Notes: a model not told the origin generated them from the sequence alone. Shown: positions 8,059-17,165, counted from the stretch's first letter. The stretch: 21,237 nucleotides of DNA from Sphingobacterium thalpophilum (GCA_943325255.2 CALPOS020000011.1:1-21237), one strand, 5' to 3'. Program-made: numbers and translations.

Positions 8059-11000
8059 TTAAAAATCAAGACTTAAACCTAATGTGAATGTCGTTGGTCG
8101 TGGATAAAAATTAGCCTCAAAAGCTCCAAAAGTTTCAGGATCTTGTCCCGAATAATCAGTTAATATAAATACATTGTTAACCGATCCACTTACACGCATA
8201 GAAGCATTTTTTACAAGTTTCTGAAAATTATACGATAATGAAATATTATCACATCTTAAAAAGGTAGCGTCTTCTAACATATAGTCTGAAATCGCAGAAT
8301 TGTTAAGGTTGTAATTATCAAAAAGCGGATTTGCCGATCCGTCATTAAAGTTAAGAACGTTATTCACAAAACTTGCATCTTGCGGATTAACGGCACTTTG
8401 TATTGAACCGTAACGTAATTTATCGGCATTATAAACCTGGCCTCCTAGTTGACCTCGAAAAGCTGCTGTAAAATCCCAACTTTTGTAGCTAAAATTAGTA
8501 TTGAATCCATACACCCAATTCGGTCTAATGCTTCTATAAACCCTGTCATCATTTCCAATTTCACCATCCTGATTCGTATCGACATAGGCACCAACAATTG
8601 GATTCCCATTACTATCATAAATCTGTTGGAAGACCCATGCAGAATAAGCTTGTTGACCAACCGCATTAAAGAGTAGAGGCACTCCTGTTTGAATTGGCAA
8701 TCCACCGACCTGAAGTGGCGCTGGAGTGTCTAATTGATCGATACGGTAAAAGCTATATCCTATGTTCCCACCAATGTTAAAAGAAACATTGTCATTCTCT
8801 AATACTTTGACTTTTAAATCCAATTCCAATCCTTCTCCCTTAATAGAGCCAACATTGTTTAGGAAAAGTGTACCACCTGTACCACCAGCAGCACCAGGAG
8901 TTTCTGCTAATAAGTCTGTGGTATTTCTTTGGTAGACATCAAAACTTCCTGTCACGATACTTCTTTTAAAAATTTCAAAATCTAATCCTGCATTCAAGGT
9001 CGTGGTTGTTTCCCATGTCAAGTCAGGATTATAAGGAATCGGGGTATAAGTAGTTGCATTTGGCAAGTATTGACTTGTAGCATCACCAGGCTCGTACAGC
9101 TGTCTAGACGGGAAAAATTTACCCGGTATATTTGCTTGTCCGGTTTGACCCCAACCCAATCTTAATTTCAAATCTTGAACAAAATTCTTGTCCTTTAGAA
9201 ATAATTCCTCTTTAATTTTCCAAGCAAACCCTACCGCAGGGAAAATACCCCATCTTTTGTTTTCTTGAAATAGTGAGGAACCGTCTGCACGAACAGTTGC
9301 AGTAAACAAATATCTTCCCAACAAATCAACATTGGTTCTAGCAAAAAAAGCTTGTAAATTTAAAGGTGAGTAATATCGGTTAGTAGGGTTCTCTACGGGA
9401 TATTTAACAAACAGCTCTCTCGCTCCTGTTTCTGGGTTATATTGATATTCACTCTTGGTACCATCAGTAACAAAATCTTGATAAGAATAACCCGCTTGCG
9501 CATCAATCTTTGTTACAAAACCTGTAAGATTTTTTGAATATGCTAAATAGGCATCCATCGTCTTATTTGTTGACGTTTGTTGCTCTTGGTAATCAACTCC
9601 AGGACTAAATAAATAATTTTTCTCTGGGTTGTTTAGGTCGACAAAGGTTGCGCTTTTATTAAATCTATAAGTAGCTAATGCATTGTCATCGAAAACAGTT
9701 CTTCTTTTAGACTCTGAAGCATCTATACCCAAATTGACTACCGCTCTTAAATCACGTAAAAAAGGAAGTTTATAATCAAATTCGATATTTCCTAAAAATC
9801 GAAGAGATCGCACTGGCTCATGTCGTTGTTCCAATCTCGCAAGGGGATTAATCGCACCTGTCATTTCATCTCTATTTTCCCGTAAAACGGTTGCTTGATA
9901 ATATCCAGCAAATTTGTTATTGAAGGAACTACCATATACTGGTTTAGTAGGATCCATCTTGGCTACATCTCCAAATACACCACCTTCGTCAATTTCGTTT
10001 TTATCGGTATATAACCCTTTTGCATTGACATCAATTTTCAGATTATCATTCCAAAACTTAGGAGTCATCTTCAAGGAATACGTGAGTCTTTCTAAATCAC
10101 TAGTTCTAACGATTCCTTGAATTTTTGAATACCCAATAGAAGCTCTAAATGGAATTTTTTTATACAAGTTCGCTCTAGCACTAAAATTATGATCTGTAGA
10201 AATAGATGTTCTACTGATCACATCTTGCCAGTCAGTATCGCTAAGAAGTCTACCTTCTATTTCTGGCGTATTTAAATCGTCAGTCAACTCGTTTGATGGA
10301 TCATCAATTCCCAAAACATTTGTTCTGTCTGGGTGGTATTGTCGGATAAAACTAACAAAATCATTAGCTTCCATTACATTCATTTTTCTGAATAACTTCC
10401 CAACTGACAAATTAGCTGAATAATTAAATTGTGGCGCACCAACCGTTCCCTTCTTCGTTGTAATCAAAATCACCCCGTTGGACGCTCTCACCCCGTAAAT
10501 AGCAGTTGCAGATGCATCTTTCAAAATAGAAAAAGACTCAATATCATTTGGATTCACTAATGATAATGGGTTTTTAATACCTACTGGATTTGAATCACCG
10601 ATTGGAACACCATCTATAATAATTAATGGGCTGTTTGAAGCATTCAAGGAAGCGCCTCCACGAATTCTAATATTAGGGTCTGCATCGGGCTGACCACCAT
10701 TGGTAGTGATTCGAACCCCAGCGGCCTTTCCTGCCAGCAATTGATCGGCTGATACGATTGCTCCTTTGTTAAAGTCTTTAGCGGTAATCAAAGCCACAGA
10801 ACCTGTCGCATCTTTCTTCTTTGCAGAGCCATAACCAACCTGAATTACAACTTCCTGTAACTGACTGGATTCCTCCAAAAGGCTCACTGACAAATCACTC
10901 TGCGAATCGTAAGTTATGGTAGTGTTCACATACCCTACGTAAGAAAAAACAATCTTTTCGCCTTTTTTAACTTTGTTTAATTTGAACTTTCCGTCAAAAT

Positions 11001-11163
11001 CGGTCTGCGTCCCATTGGCAGCACCTTGAATTACTACGTTTACTCCGGGTAATGGCTGCTTAGAAACTTTGTCAACAACCGTCCCTTCAACCGTGCTTTG
11101 TGCAAAGGCAACAATCGGGAGTAAAAGCATTAAAAATAACAACTTATTGTAAATTGTTTTCAT
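8059..11163 (-). CDS. SusC-like TonB-dependent outer-membrane transporter
   Basis: A 1034-residue SusC/RagA-family receptor, first gene of the minus-strand operon. Residues 1-22 (MKTIYNKLLFLMLLLPIVAFAQ) are a signal peptide. About 24-100 is a carboxypeptidase-regulatory-like domain (GTVVDKVSKQPLPGVNVVIQ). The plug domain starts near residue 108 with QVGYGSAKKKDATGSV and contains the SusC hallmarks IRIRGGASLNASNSPLIIID and DASATAIYGVRASNGVILIT. The rest is a 22-strand-type barrel ending in FTLGLSLDF with a terminal aromatic residue. It imports oligosaccharides into the periplasm using TonB energy, paired with the SusD-like protein. There is no N-terminal anti-sigma-interaction (STN) domain, so signalling through an ECF sigma factor is not expected, which agrees with a LacI-type regulator next door. 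Confidence 0.95.
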   Translation of the reverse strand: MKTIYNKLLFLMLLLPIVAFAQSTVEGTVVDKVSKQPLPGVNVVIQGAANGTQTDFDGKFKLNKVKKGEKIVFSYVGYVNTTITYDSQSDLSVSLLEESSQLQEVVIQVGYGSAKKKDATGSVALITAKDFNKGAIVSADQLLAGKAAGVRITTNGGQPDADPNIRIRGGASLNASNSPLIIIDGVPIGDSNPVGIKNPLSLVNPNDIESFSILKDASATAIYGVRASNGVILITTKKGTVGAPQFNYSANLSVGKLFRKMNVMEANDFVSFIRQYHPDRTNVLGIDDPSNELTDDLNTPEIEGRLLSDTDWQDVISRTSISTDHNFSARANLYKKIPFRASIGYSKIQGIVRTSDLERLTYSLKMTPKFWNDNLKIDVNAKGLYTDKNEIDEGGVFGDVAKMDPTKPVYGSSFNNKFAGYYQATVLRENRDEMTGAINPLARLEQRHEPVRSLRFLGNIEFDYKLPFLRDLRAVVNLGIDASESKRRTVFDDNALATYRFNKSATFVDLNNPEKNYLFSPGVDYQEQQTSTNKTMDAYLAYSKNLTGFVTKIDAQAGYSYQDFVTDGTKSEYQYNPETGARELFVKYPVENPTNRYYSPLNLQAFFARTNVDLLGRYLFTATVRADGSSLFQENKRWGIFPAVGFAWKIKEELFLKDKNFVQDLKLRLGWGQTGQANIPGKFFPSRQLYEPGDATSQYLPNATTYTPIPYNPDLTWETTTTLNAGLDFEIFKRSIVTGSFDVYQRNTTDLLAETPGAAGGTGGTLFLNNVGSIKGEGLELDLKVKVLENDNVSFNIGGNIGYSFYRIDQLDTPAPLQVGGLPIQTGVPLLFNAVGQQAYSAWVFQQIYDSNGNPIVGAYVDTNQDGEIGNDDRVYRSIRPNWVYGFNTNFSYKSWDFTAAFRGQLGGQVYNADKLRYGSIQSAVNPQDASFVNNVLNFNDGSANPLFDNYNLNNSAISDYMLEDATFLRCDNISLSYNFQKLVKNASMRVSGSVNNVFILTDYSGQDPETFGAFEANFYPRPTTFTLGLSLDF

Positions 11164-11386
11164 ACATTTTGTTTAAGTTAGAATTAATATTTTGAGCTTA
11201 TACCTTACTTCGAACGTTAAATTTAGGTAAATTTTTTGATTTCACTTGTGAACGGCTGTTAATTGTATGCCGAAAACGTTTTCGTGTTGAAAACTTTCTT
11301 TAGTATTCAATATTTTAAGGATATAATTTCCATTTCTGAAAATAAAAATTATCTTTAATCGGAAAATAGTAATTATTATAATCGCA
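11164..11386. promoter_or_regulatory. Divergent control region between susC-like operon and lacI-type gene
   Basis: This 223-base non-coding, AT-rich segment must hold the promoters for both the minus-strand transport operon and the plus-strand regulator. It contains a perfect palindrome at 11271-11284, the shared motif TACCTTACTTCGAA at 11201-11214, and a small AACGTT palindrome at 11213-11218 overlapping the latter. On the plus strand TATCTTTA near 11350 is a one-mismatch fit to the Bacteroidota -7 element ahead of lacI. No clean -33/-7 pair was found for the susC direction, so exact promoters are not called. Confidence 0.6.
11271..11284. promoter_or_regulatory. Candidate operator for the LacI-type regulator
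   Basis: CGAAAACGTTTTCG is a perfect 14-bp palindrome centred on CG. LacI-family repressors typically bind such palindromes with a central CG step, and this one lies 103 bases before the lacI-type ATG and 108 bases before the susC-like ATG, where it could control either gene. Binding by the adjacent regulator is inferred. Confidence 0.55.
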
Positions 11387-12415
11387 ATGAAAAGAAAAGT
11401 TACCCTCAAGCAAATTGCTAAAGAACTCGATGTGTCAATTTCAACGGTTTCAAAATCACTTCGAGACAGCTCTGAAATCAGCGAAGACACACGACTGAAA
11501 GTGCAGGCATTTGCCAAGTTATATAACTACAAGCCGAACCTAATTGCTTTAAGTTTAAAAAACAAAAAAACAAAAACCATTGGGATTATAATTCCTGAAA
11601 TTGTGCATCATTTTTTTGCCACAGTCATTAGCGGAATCGAACATGTTGCGAATGAAAGAGGCTACAACGTCATTGTTTGTCTATCCGACGAATCTTTTGA
11701 TAAAGAGGTAATCAATATGGAAATGTTGGCCAACGGAAGCATCGATGGATTTATCATGTCACTTTCTAAAGAAACGCAGCAGCGAAAGGACTTTCATCAT
11801 ATCAGTGAAGTCATCAACCAAGGAATGCCTGTGGTTATGTTTGACAGAGTCACAAACGATGTTTTGTGCGACAAAGTGATTATTGACGACAGTTTAGCAG
11901 CCTATCAAGCGGTAGAAAGTCTGATTAATAATGGCATGAAAAAAATCGGTCTTATTACCACCGTTGACTATGTTAGTGTCGGAAAATTGAGAACAGAAGG
12001 TTATATCAAAGCGCTACTTAGCAATGGCATTCCTATCGATAATGATTTGATTGTAAAAATTGAAGATATTGATAATTGCTCCACACAAATTGAAGAACTA
12101 TTAACTAATAACGACTTAGATTCGATTTTTGCAGTCAATGAATTATTTGCCGTTACTGCAATAAAAACTGCCAAAAGACTGCAAATGAACGTGCCCGAAG
12201 ATGTTGCTATCATTGGATTTACAGACGGAATCATCTCTAATTATTCGTCACCGAGTATTACGACTGTAAGTCAAAACGGAATCAAAATGGGGAACAAAGC
12301 AGCCCAAATGATTATCGAAAGGCTAGAATCTGAAGACGAAGAAAACGAACAGTACATTACGGAAGTTATAGAAACCCACTTAGTGCAGAGAGAATCAACA
12401 CCAATTTTAAAATAG
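11387..12415 (+). CDS. LacI-family transcriptional regulator
   Basis: A 342-residue protein of standard LacI/GalR length. Residues from 4 to about 52 form the helix-turn-helix and hinge region (TLKQIAKELDVSISTVSKSL, then YNYKPNLIALSLKNKKTKTI). Residues 60-340 are a periplasmic-binding-protein-like ligand domain (GIIIPEIVHHFFATVISGIE, PVVMFDRVTNDV, VAIIGFTDGIISNYSSPSIT). It is divergent to the susC-like operon and leads the plus-strand cluster of maltose genes, so it most likely senses a maltodextrin-derived sugar and controls one or both transcripts. Whether it represses or activates cannot be read from the sequence. The ATG is chosen because KRKVTLKQIAKEL is the usual start of the family. 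Confidence 0.93.
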   Translation: MKRKVTLKQIAKELDVSISTVSKSLRDSSEISEDTRLKVQAFAKLYNYKPNLIALSLKNKKTKTIGIIIPEIVHHFFATVISGIEHVANERGYNVIVCLSDESFDKEVINMEMLANGSIDGFIMSLSKETQQRKDFHHISEVINQGMPVVMFDRVTNDVLCDKVIIDDSLAAYQAVESLINNGMKKIGLITTVDYVSVGKLRTEGYIKALLSNGIPIDNDLIVKIEDIDNCSTQIEELLTNNDLDSIFAVNELFAVTAIKTAKRLQMNVPEDVAIIGFTDGIISNYSSPSITTVSQNGIKMGNKAAQMIIERLESEDEENEQYITEVIETHLVQRESTPILK

Positions 12416-12591
12416 ATAGGTGCTCTGAGAAGTAATTTCCCCCTCGAAAATTGATAATTTTTGATATTTTCTTTTTGAAAAGAAAAAAATTATATATTTA
12501 CCCCCGATTATCAGAACTTGTACTTTACTTCGAAAACATAGTAAGTTTTGATAAGCAAAGCGCTTATCGTATTCAAATTTAAATTACGATA
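12416..12591 (+). promoter_or_regulatory. Control region upstream of the MFS transporter operon
   Basis: A 176-base gap before the transporter gene. It holds an AT-rich inverted repeat, TTTTCTTTT (12467-12475) and AAAAGAAAA (12478-12486), then the shared motif TACTTTACTTCGAA (12521-12534), then TAAGTTTTG (12542-12550), which resembles the Bacteroidota -7 element and has a TTG 21 bases before it. Next comes GATAAGC-AAAGC-GCTTATC (12550-12568), a 7-bp inverted repeat placed at or just after the expected transcription start, where a repressor operator or leader hairpin would fit. These parts suggest a separate regulated promoter for the metabolic genes. Confidence 0.5.
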
Positions 12592-14121
12592 ATGGAAAAG
12601 CGTAGATTAAGTTTCTGGCAAATCTGGAACATGAGTTTCGGATTTCTGGGAATACAAATGGGTTTTGCACTGCAAAATTCTAATGTTAGCCGTATATTTC
12701 AAACTTTAGGAGCCAATATTGACGACATTCCAATTCTTTGGGTCGCGGCACCTCTAACAGGATTGATTATCCAACCCATAATCGGTTATTTTTCAGACAG
12801 GACATGGACCCGATTGGGCCGAAGAAAGCCTTATTTTTTAGCGGGAGCTATACTAGCTTCTGGAGCTTTATTCATTATGCCAAACTCTCCAGTTCTCTGG
12901 TTTGCAGCAGGAATGCTTTGGATCATGGATGCTTCTATCAATGTTTCCATGGAGCCTTTTAGAGCTTTTGTCGGCGACAACCTTCCAGAAAATCAAAGAA
13001 CAATGGGTTTTGCAACGCAAAGTTTCTTTATAGGAATTGGCGCTTACGTAGCTTCTAAATTGCCGCTAATGTTAACGCATTTAGGTGTAGAAAACACGGC
13101 ACCACTCGGGGTAATTCCTGACTCCGTGAAGTATTCCTTTTATATTGGAGGAATCGCTTTCTTGGTTTCGGTCCTTTGGACGGTGATTACTTCGAAAGAA
13201 TATACCCCCGAAGAATTAGAAGCTTTTGATAACCACCAAAAAGTGTCTTATAAAAAAGAAGAACGTTCCCCTGACTGGTTTCAAGCCAACGGAAAATCTC
13301 ATCTGACCAAAGGCATTATCTTTTTTACCATCGGAATTCTCTTCGCTTTTGCAATAAATCATTTTGATTTAAAAAAAGATTTATATGTACTTGCATTAGG
13401 ATTAATTGGATTAGGCGGATTGGCAATGATCATATCAGGAGTGCTGCAAAAATCTAATCAACATGAAAATGGCTTCGTAACCATTATGAACGATTTTCAA
13501 TTTATGCCTACAATCATGAAACAACTCGCTTGGGTGCAGTTCTTTTCGTGGTTTGCATTATTCTCAATGTGGATTTACACTACTCTTGCAGTAACCCAAC
13601 ATATATATGGCACAACAGACACAACCTCTGAAGCCTACAATACCGGCGCTAACCAAGTAGGTGAAATGTTTGCCAATTACAACCTAATTGCCGCAATTGC
13701 AGCTTTCTTATTGCCATTATTAGCAAAAAAAACAAGTAGAAAATTTACACACTTTATCGCCTTAACTTTTGGCGGATTGGGTTTGATCTCTATTTATTTT
13801 ATCAAAGAACCAACCGCATTTACCATGGAATGGCTTCCAATGATTGGCGTTGGAATTGCCTGGGCAAGTATTCTCTCGATTCCTTACGCCATGTTATCTG
13901 GTGCATTGCCATCAAACAAAATGGGTTACTATATGGGTGTTTTTAACTTCTTTATTGTAATTCCACAATTGGTTGCTGCTTCTATTTTAGGTTTTCTAGT
14001 ATCCCAGTTTTTCAATAGCGAGCCGATATATGCACTATTCATTGGTGGCGCATCCATGATTATTGCCGGAATAATTTCATTAACAATCAATGACAAATTA
14101 AAAATTGAAATTAATGAATAA
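12592..14121 (+). CDS. MFS sugar transporter, SLC45/sucrose-symporter-like (probable maltose carrier)
   Basis: A 509-residue polytopic inner-membrane protein with about 12 hydrophobic segments and a long central loop near residues 200-240 (SKEYTPEELEAFDNHQKVSY) that separates the two halves. The MFS loop 2-3 motif appears as DRTWTRLGRRKPY at residues 69-81, the form seen in SLC45 and plant-type sucrose/proton symporters. The conserved start (FWQIWNMSFGFLGIQMGFAL) matches bacterial members found beside maltose phosphorylase. It probably moves maltose or short maltodextrins from periplasm to cytoplasm with protons. It overlaps the next gene by 8 bases, so the two are translationally linked. Substrate is inferred from neighbours. 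Confidence 0.88.
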   Translation: MEKRRLSFWQIWNMSFGFLGIQMGFALQNSNVSRIFQTLGANIDDIPILWVAAPLTGLIIQPIIGYFSDRTWTRLGRRKPYFLAGAILASGALFIMPNSPVLWFAAGMLWIMDASINVSMEPFRAFVGDNLPENQRTMGFATQSFFIGIGAYVASKLPLMLTHLGVENTAPLGVIPDSVKYSFYIGGIAFLVSVLWTVITSKEYTPEELEAFDNHQKVSYKKEERSPDWFQANGKSHLTKGIIFFTIGILFAFAINHFDLKKDLYVLALGLIGLGGLAMIISGVLQKSNQHENGFVTIMNDFQFMPTIMKQLAWVQFFSWFALFSMWIYTTLAVTQHIYGTTDTTSEAYNTGANQVGEMFANYNLIAAIAAFLLPLLAKKTSRKFTHFIALTFGGLGLISIYFIKEPTAFTMEWLPMIGVGIAWASILSIPYAMLSGALPSNKMGYYMGVFNFFIVIPQLVAASILGFLVSQFFNSEPIYALFIGGASMIIAGIISLTINDKLKIEINE

Positions 14122-14770
14122 AAAAGCCTTCATATTCGACCTCGATGGCGTAATCGTAGATACCGCAAAATATCATTTTCTCGCTTGGCAAAAAATTGCC
14201 AGTGAACTCGGAATCGAATTTACTCCAGAGCACAACGAACAACTAAAGGGTGTAAGTCGAGTGCGCTCTCTCGATATCATCCTAGAACTCGGCAAAATAG
14301 AGGCGACTCAGGAAGAAAAAAACCGATGGCTGGTTCAAAAAAACGAAGATTATCTCTCGTATTTGGTGAATATGAATTTTAGCGAAATTCTGCCAGGCGT
14401 AATTCCAATTTTGCAGTTTTTGAAAGAACATGAACAAGGAATCGCACTAGGTTCGGCAAGTAAAAACGCTCGTCCAATCCTAGAAAAAACTGGCATTATC
14501 AGTTATTTCGACGCCATTGTCGATGGAAACGACGTTACCAATGCAAAACCAGATCCTGAAGTTTTTGTTCAAGCCGCAAGATTATTGAATATTTCCAATG
14601 AAAACGCGATTGTTTTTGAAGATTCGGTCGCCGGAATTCAAGCTGCAAATATTGCAAAAATGACCAGTGTGGGTATCGGTGAAGCAACGATTCTGCATGA
14701 AGCAAAATATATTTTTAAGGACTTTACCTACATGGATACCAGCTTCGTTGAAGCACTAATAAAAAAATAA
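14114..14770 (+). CDS. pgmB: Beta-phosphoglucomutase (HAD superfamily)
   Basis: A 218-residue cytoplasmic enzyme that converts beta-D-glucose 1-phosphate to glucose 6-phosphate. The HAD nucleophile motif is FDLDGVIVDTAKYH with D9 and D11. Other key residues are S114 and K117 in GSASKNA, K145 in KPDPEVF, and E169-D170 in FEDSVAG. All fall at almost the same numbers as in the Lactococcus lactis enzyme. The ATG at 14114 is preferred to an in-frame TTG at 14105 because it begins MNKKAFIFDLDG as in the family and leaves an 8-base overlap with the transporter stop. The next gene makes its substrate. Confidence 0.95.
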   Translation: MNKKAFIFDLDGVIVDTAKYHFLAWQKIASELGIEFTPEHNEQLKGVSRVRSLDIILELGKIEATQEEKNRWLVQKNEDYLSYLVNMNFSEILPGVIPILQFLKEHEQGIALGSASKNARPILEKTGIISYFDAIVDGNDVTNAKPDPEVFVQAARLLNISNENAIVFEDSVAGIQAANIAKMTSVGIGEATILHEAKYIFKDFTYMDTSFVEALIKK

Positions 14771-14838
14771 AACGAAAAGAAGAAAAGCACTTTGTGTTTT
14801 GAAATGTCAAGTTAATTGAAAACTATTATTTAAAAAAA

Positions 14839-17142
14839 ATGAATCAAAATTATATTCAACCAGACAATTGGTCAATTATTGAAGAAGGATTTGATGTTGA
14901 AAGAGTAAAATCATCCGAAAGTTTGTTTAGCATCGGAAACGGTGCTATGGGTCAACGTGCCAATTTTGAAGAATCGTATACAGGAGAAACTTTTCAAGGA
15001 AGTTATATTGCTGGAATCTATTATCCAGACAAGACCAAAGTGGGATGGTGGAAAAATGGTTACCCCGAATATTTCGCAAAAGTGCTTAACGCGCCAAATT
15101 GGATTGGAATTGACATTGAAATCAATGGTGAAAATTTCGATCTCAATACCTGCACAAAAGTCACTAATTTCCGCAGAGAACTAAATATGAAAGAAGGTTG
15201 GTACAATCGCTCTTTCGAAGCAACACTGAAAAACGATACCGTGATTTCTGTAAACGTGCGTCGTTTTCTATCATTAGATATTGATGAAGTCGGCGTAATT
15301 AAATACGAAATAACGCCTTTGAATAAAGGAGCGGTCATCACTTACAAACCCTATGTGGATGCCGGTGTTACCAATGAAGACGCCAATTGGGAAGAAAAAT
15401 TTTGGGGAATAATCGATATTCAAAATTCTGAAAATCAAGCTTTTGTCACTTCCAGAACCTTCAAGACTCACTTTATCGCAACGACTTTCATGCACAACAC
15501 GATTCATTTGAATGGTGAAAATTTGAATATATTGCCTGAAAAAGTCGATGCAACTAAAGAAAAAATTCAATTTACATACACCGTGGCAGTAGCCAAAGAC
15601 GGCACCTCATCTATTCAAAAAATTGGAGGTTATGCGGTTTCGTTAAATCACGACAATACACAAATTGGAGCGGAAAAAGCAATTCAATCTGGTTCTTCCC
15701 TCGGTTATGATCAATTATTGCAAGACCAAATAGACGCCTGGTCAAAAATTTGGGAGATGTCTGATATTACTATAGACGGCGACGTAAAAGCACAACAAGG
15801 AATTCGTTTCAATATTTTTCAATTAAATCAAACCTACTTAGGTAAAGATTCTCGATTGAATATTGGACCCAAAGGATTTACAGGTGAAAAGTACGGAGGC
15901 TCGACGTATTGGGATACCGAAGCTTATTGCATTCCTTTTTATATGGCAACAAAAGACCAACATGTAGCCAGGAATCTATTGACGTATCGCTATAATCAAC
16001 TGGATAAAGCCATTGAAAATGCTGAAAAATTAGGTTTCAAAAACGGCGCTGCACTCTACCCGATGGTGACCATGAACGGAGAAGAATGTCACAACGAATG
16101 GGAGATTACCTTTGAAGAAATCCACAGAAATGGCGCCATAGCTTTTGCTATTTATAATTTTCACAGATATACAGGAGACTATTCGTATATCCCAGAAAAA
16201 GGATTGGAAGTATTGATTGGAATCGCTCGTTTTTGGCATCAAAGAGCAACACGCTCAACGCATAAAAATCAGTACATGATTTTGGGAGTTACTGGTCCGA
16301 ACGAATATGAAAACAATGTCAACAATAATTTCTACACCAATTATATTGCAAAGTGGTGTTTGGAATATACAGCGGAACAAATTCAAAAAGTGGCGGCTGA
16401 ATATCCGGCTGACCATCAAAGAATTGTAGCCAAAACCCACATTAGTAACTTTGAATTGCAAGGTTGGAAAAAAGTTGCCGATCATATGTACTTCCCTTAT
16501 TCGGAGGAATATGAAGTATTCTTGCAACAAGATGGCTTCCTTGACAAAGAATTAGTTCGTGTTTCTGATTTAGATATGAGTCAACGTCCAATCAATCAAA
16601 AATGGTCATGGGATCGCATCTTACGTTCTCCTTATATTAAGCAAGCTGACGTATTACAGTGCTTTTACTTCTTCGAAGATCACTTCTCTAAAGAAGAATT
16701 GCATCGAAATTTTGAGTTTTACGAATCGTTTACCGTACATGAAAGTTCATTGTCACCTTGCGTTCACTCGATACAAGCCGCAGCTTTAGATAAAATGGAT
16801 ATGGCGTACACATTCTACTTGCGAACCTCTCGTCTCGATTTAGATGACTATAACAAAGAAGTTGAAGAAGGTTGTCATATTACATCTATGGCAGGAACTT
16901 GGATGAGCATTGTTGAAGGTTTTGGCGGCATGCGAATTAAGAATAACACACTTCATTTTTCTCCGCGAATCCCGAAAGAATGGCAAGGCTACTCTTTCAA
17001 AATCAATTTTAGAAATCAAATATTAAAAGTGTCGGTGGCACAAAATAAAACTAATTTTGTTTTAGAAGGCGATACAGAAATTACCGTTAATGTTAACGGA
17101 AAAGAAGTTTTGGTTGAACCTAACAATTTGGTAACCGTTTAG
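14839..17142 (+). CDS. GH65 maltose phosphorylase
   Basis: A 767-residue cytoplasmic enzyme that splits maltose with phosphate into glucose and beta-D-glucose 1-phosphate. The N-terminal beta-sandwich covers about residues 1-290 and the (alpha/alpha)6 barrel about 320-690, followed by a short C-terminal beta domain. The general acid is E489 in GVTGPNEYENNVNNN. The specificity loop HNEWEITFE (418-426) is the maltose phosphorylase type; kojibiose and trehalose phosphorylases have different sequence there. HESSLSPCVHSIQAA near 634 is the phosphate-binding stretch. There is no signal peptide. The start follows 68 bases after the mutase stop. Pairing with beta-phosphoglucomutase gives a route that saves one ATP per maltose. 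Confidence 0.95.
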   Translation: MNQNYIQPDNWSIIEEGFDVERVKSSESLFSIGNGAMGQRANFEESYTGETFQGSYIAGIYYPDKTKVGWWKNGYPEYFAKVLNAPNWIGIDIEINGENFDLNTCTKVTNFRRELNMKEGWYNRSFEATLKNDTVISVNVRRFLSLDIDEVGVIKYEITPLNKGAVITYKPYVDAGVTNEDANWEEKFWGIIDIQNSENQAFVTSRTFKTHFIATTFMHNTIHLNGENLNILPEKVDATKEKIQFTYTVAVAKDGTSSIQKIGGYAVSLNHDNTQIGAEKAIQSGSSLGYDQLLQDQIDAWSKIWEMSDITIDGDVKAQQGIRFNIFQLNQTYLGKDSRLNIGPKGFTGEKYGGSTYWDTEAYCIPFYMATKDQHVARNLLTYRYNQLDKAIENAEKLGFKNGAALYPMVTMNGEECHNEWEITFEEIHRNGAIAFAIYNFHRYTGDYSYIPEKGLEVLIGIARFWHQRATRSTHKNQYMILGVTGPNEYENNVNNNFYTNYIAKWCLEYTAEQIQKVAAEYPADHQRIVAKTHISNFELQGWKKVADHMYFPYSEEYEVFLQQDGFLDKELVRVSDLDMSQRPINQKWSWDRILRSPYIKQADVLQCFYFFEDHFSKEELHRNFEFYESFTVHESSLSPCVHSIQAAALDKMDMAYTFYLRTSRLDLDDYNKEVEEGCHITSMAGTWMSIVEGFGGMRIKNNTLHFSPRIPKEWQGYSFKINFRNQILKVSVAQNKTNFVLEGDTEITVNVNGKEVLVEPNNLVTV

Positions 17143-17165
17143 TTTTTTAGCATGAAATGGAATTC

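Noticed and set aside
11242..11517. A 91-codon open frame on the minus strand in the lacI-type control region
   Set aside because: It overlaps the start of the lacI-type gene antisense and crosses the operator palindrome; composition is not protein-like and no family is recognised.
14105..14113. TTG start for the beta-phosphoglucomutase, adding three residues
   Set aside because: The ATG at 14114 gives the normal family start and places all catalytic residues at the numbers of the Lactococcus lactis enzyme.
16255..16530. Minus-strand frames within the maltose phosphorylase gene
   Set aside because: They lie opposite the conserved catalytic region of a well-recognised enzyme and show no domain of their own.
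17084..17099. Inverted repeat CCGTTAA-TG-TTAACGG near the end of the maltose phosphorylase gene
   Set aside because: It is inside coding sequence for ITVNVNGKE, has only a two-base spacer and no T run, so a terminator is not supported.
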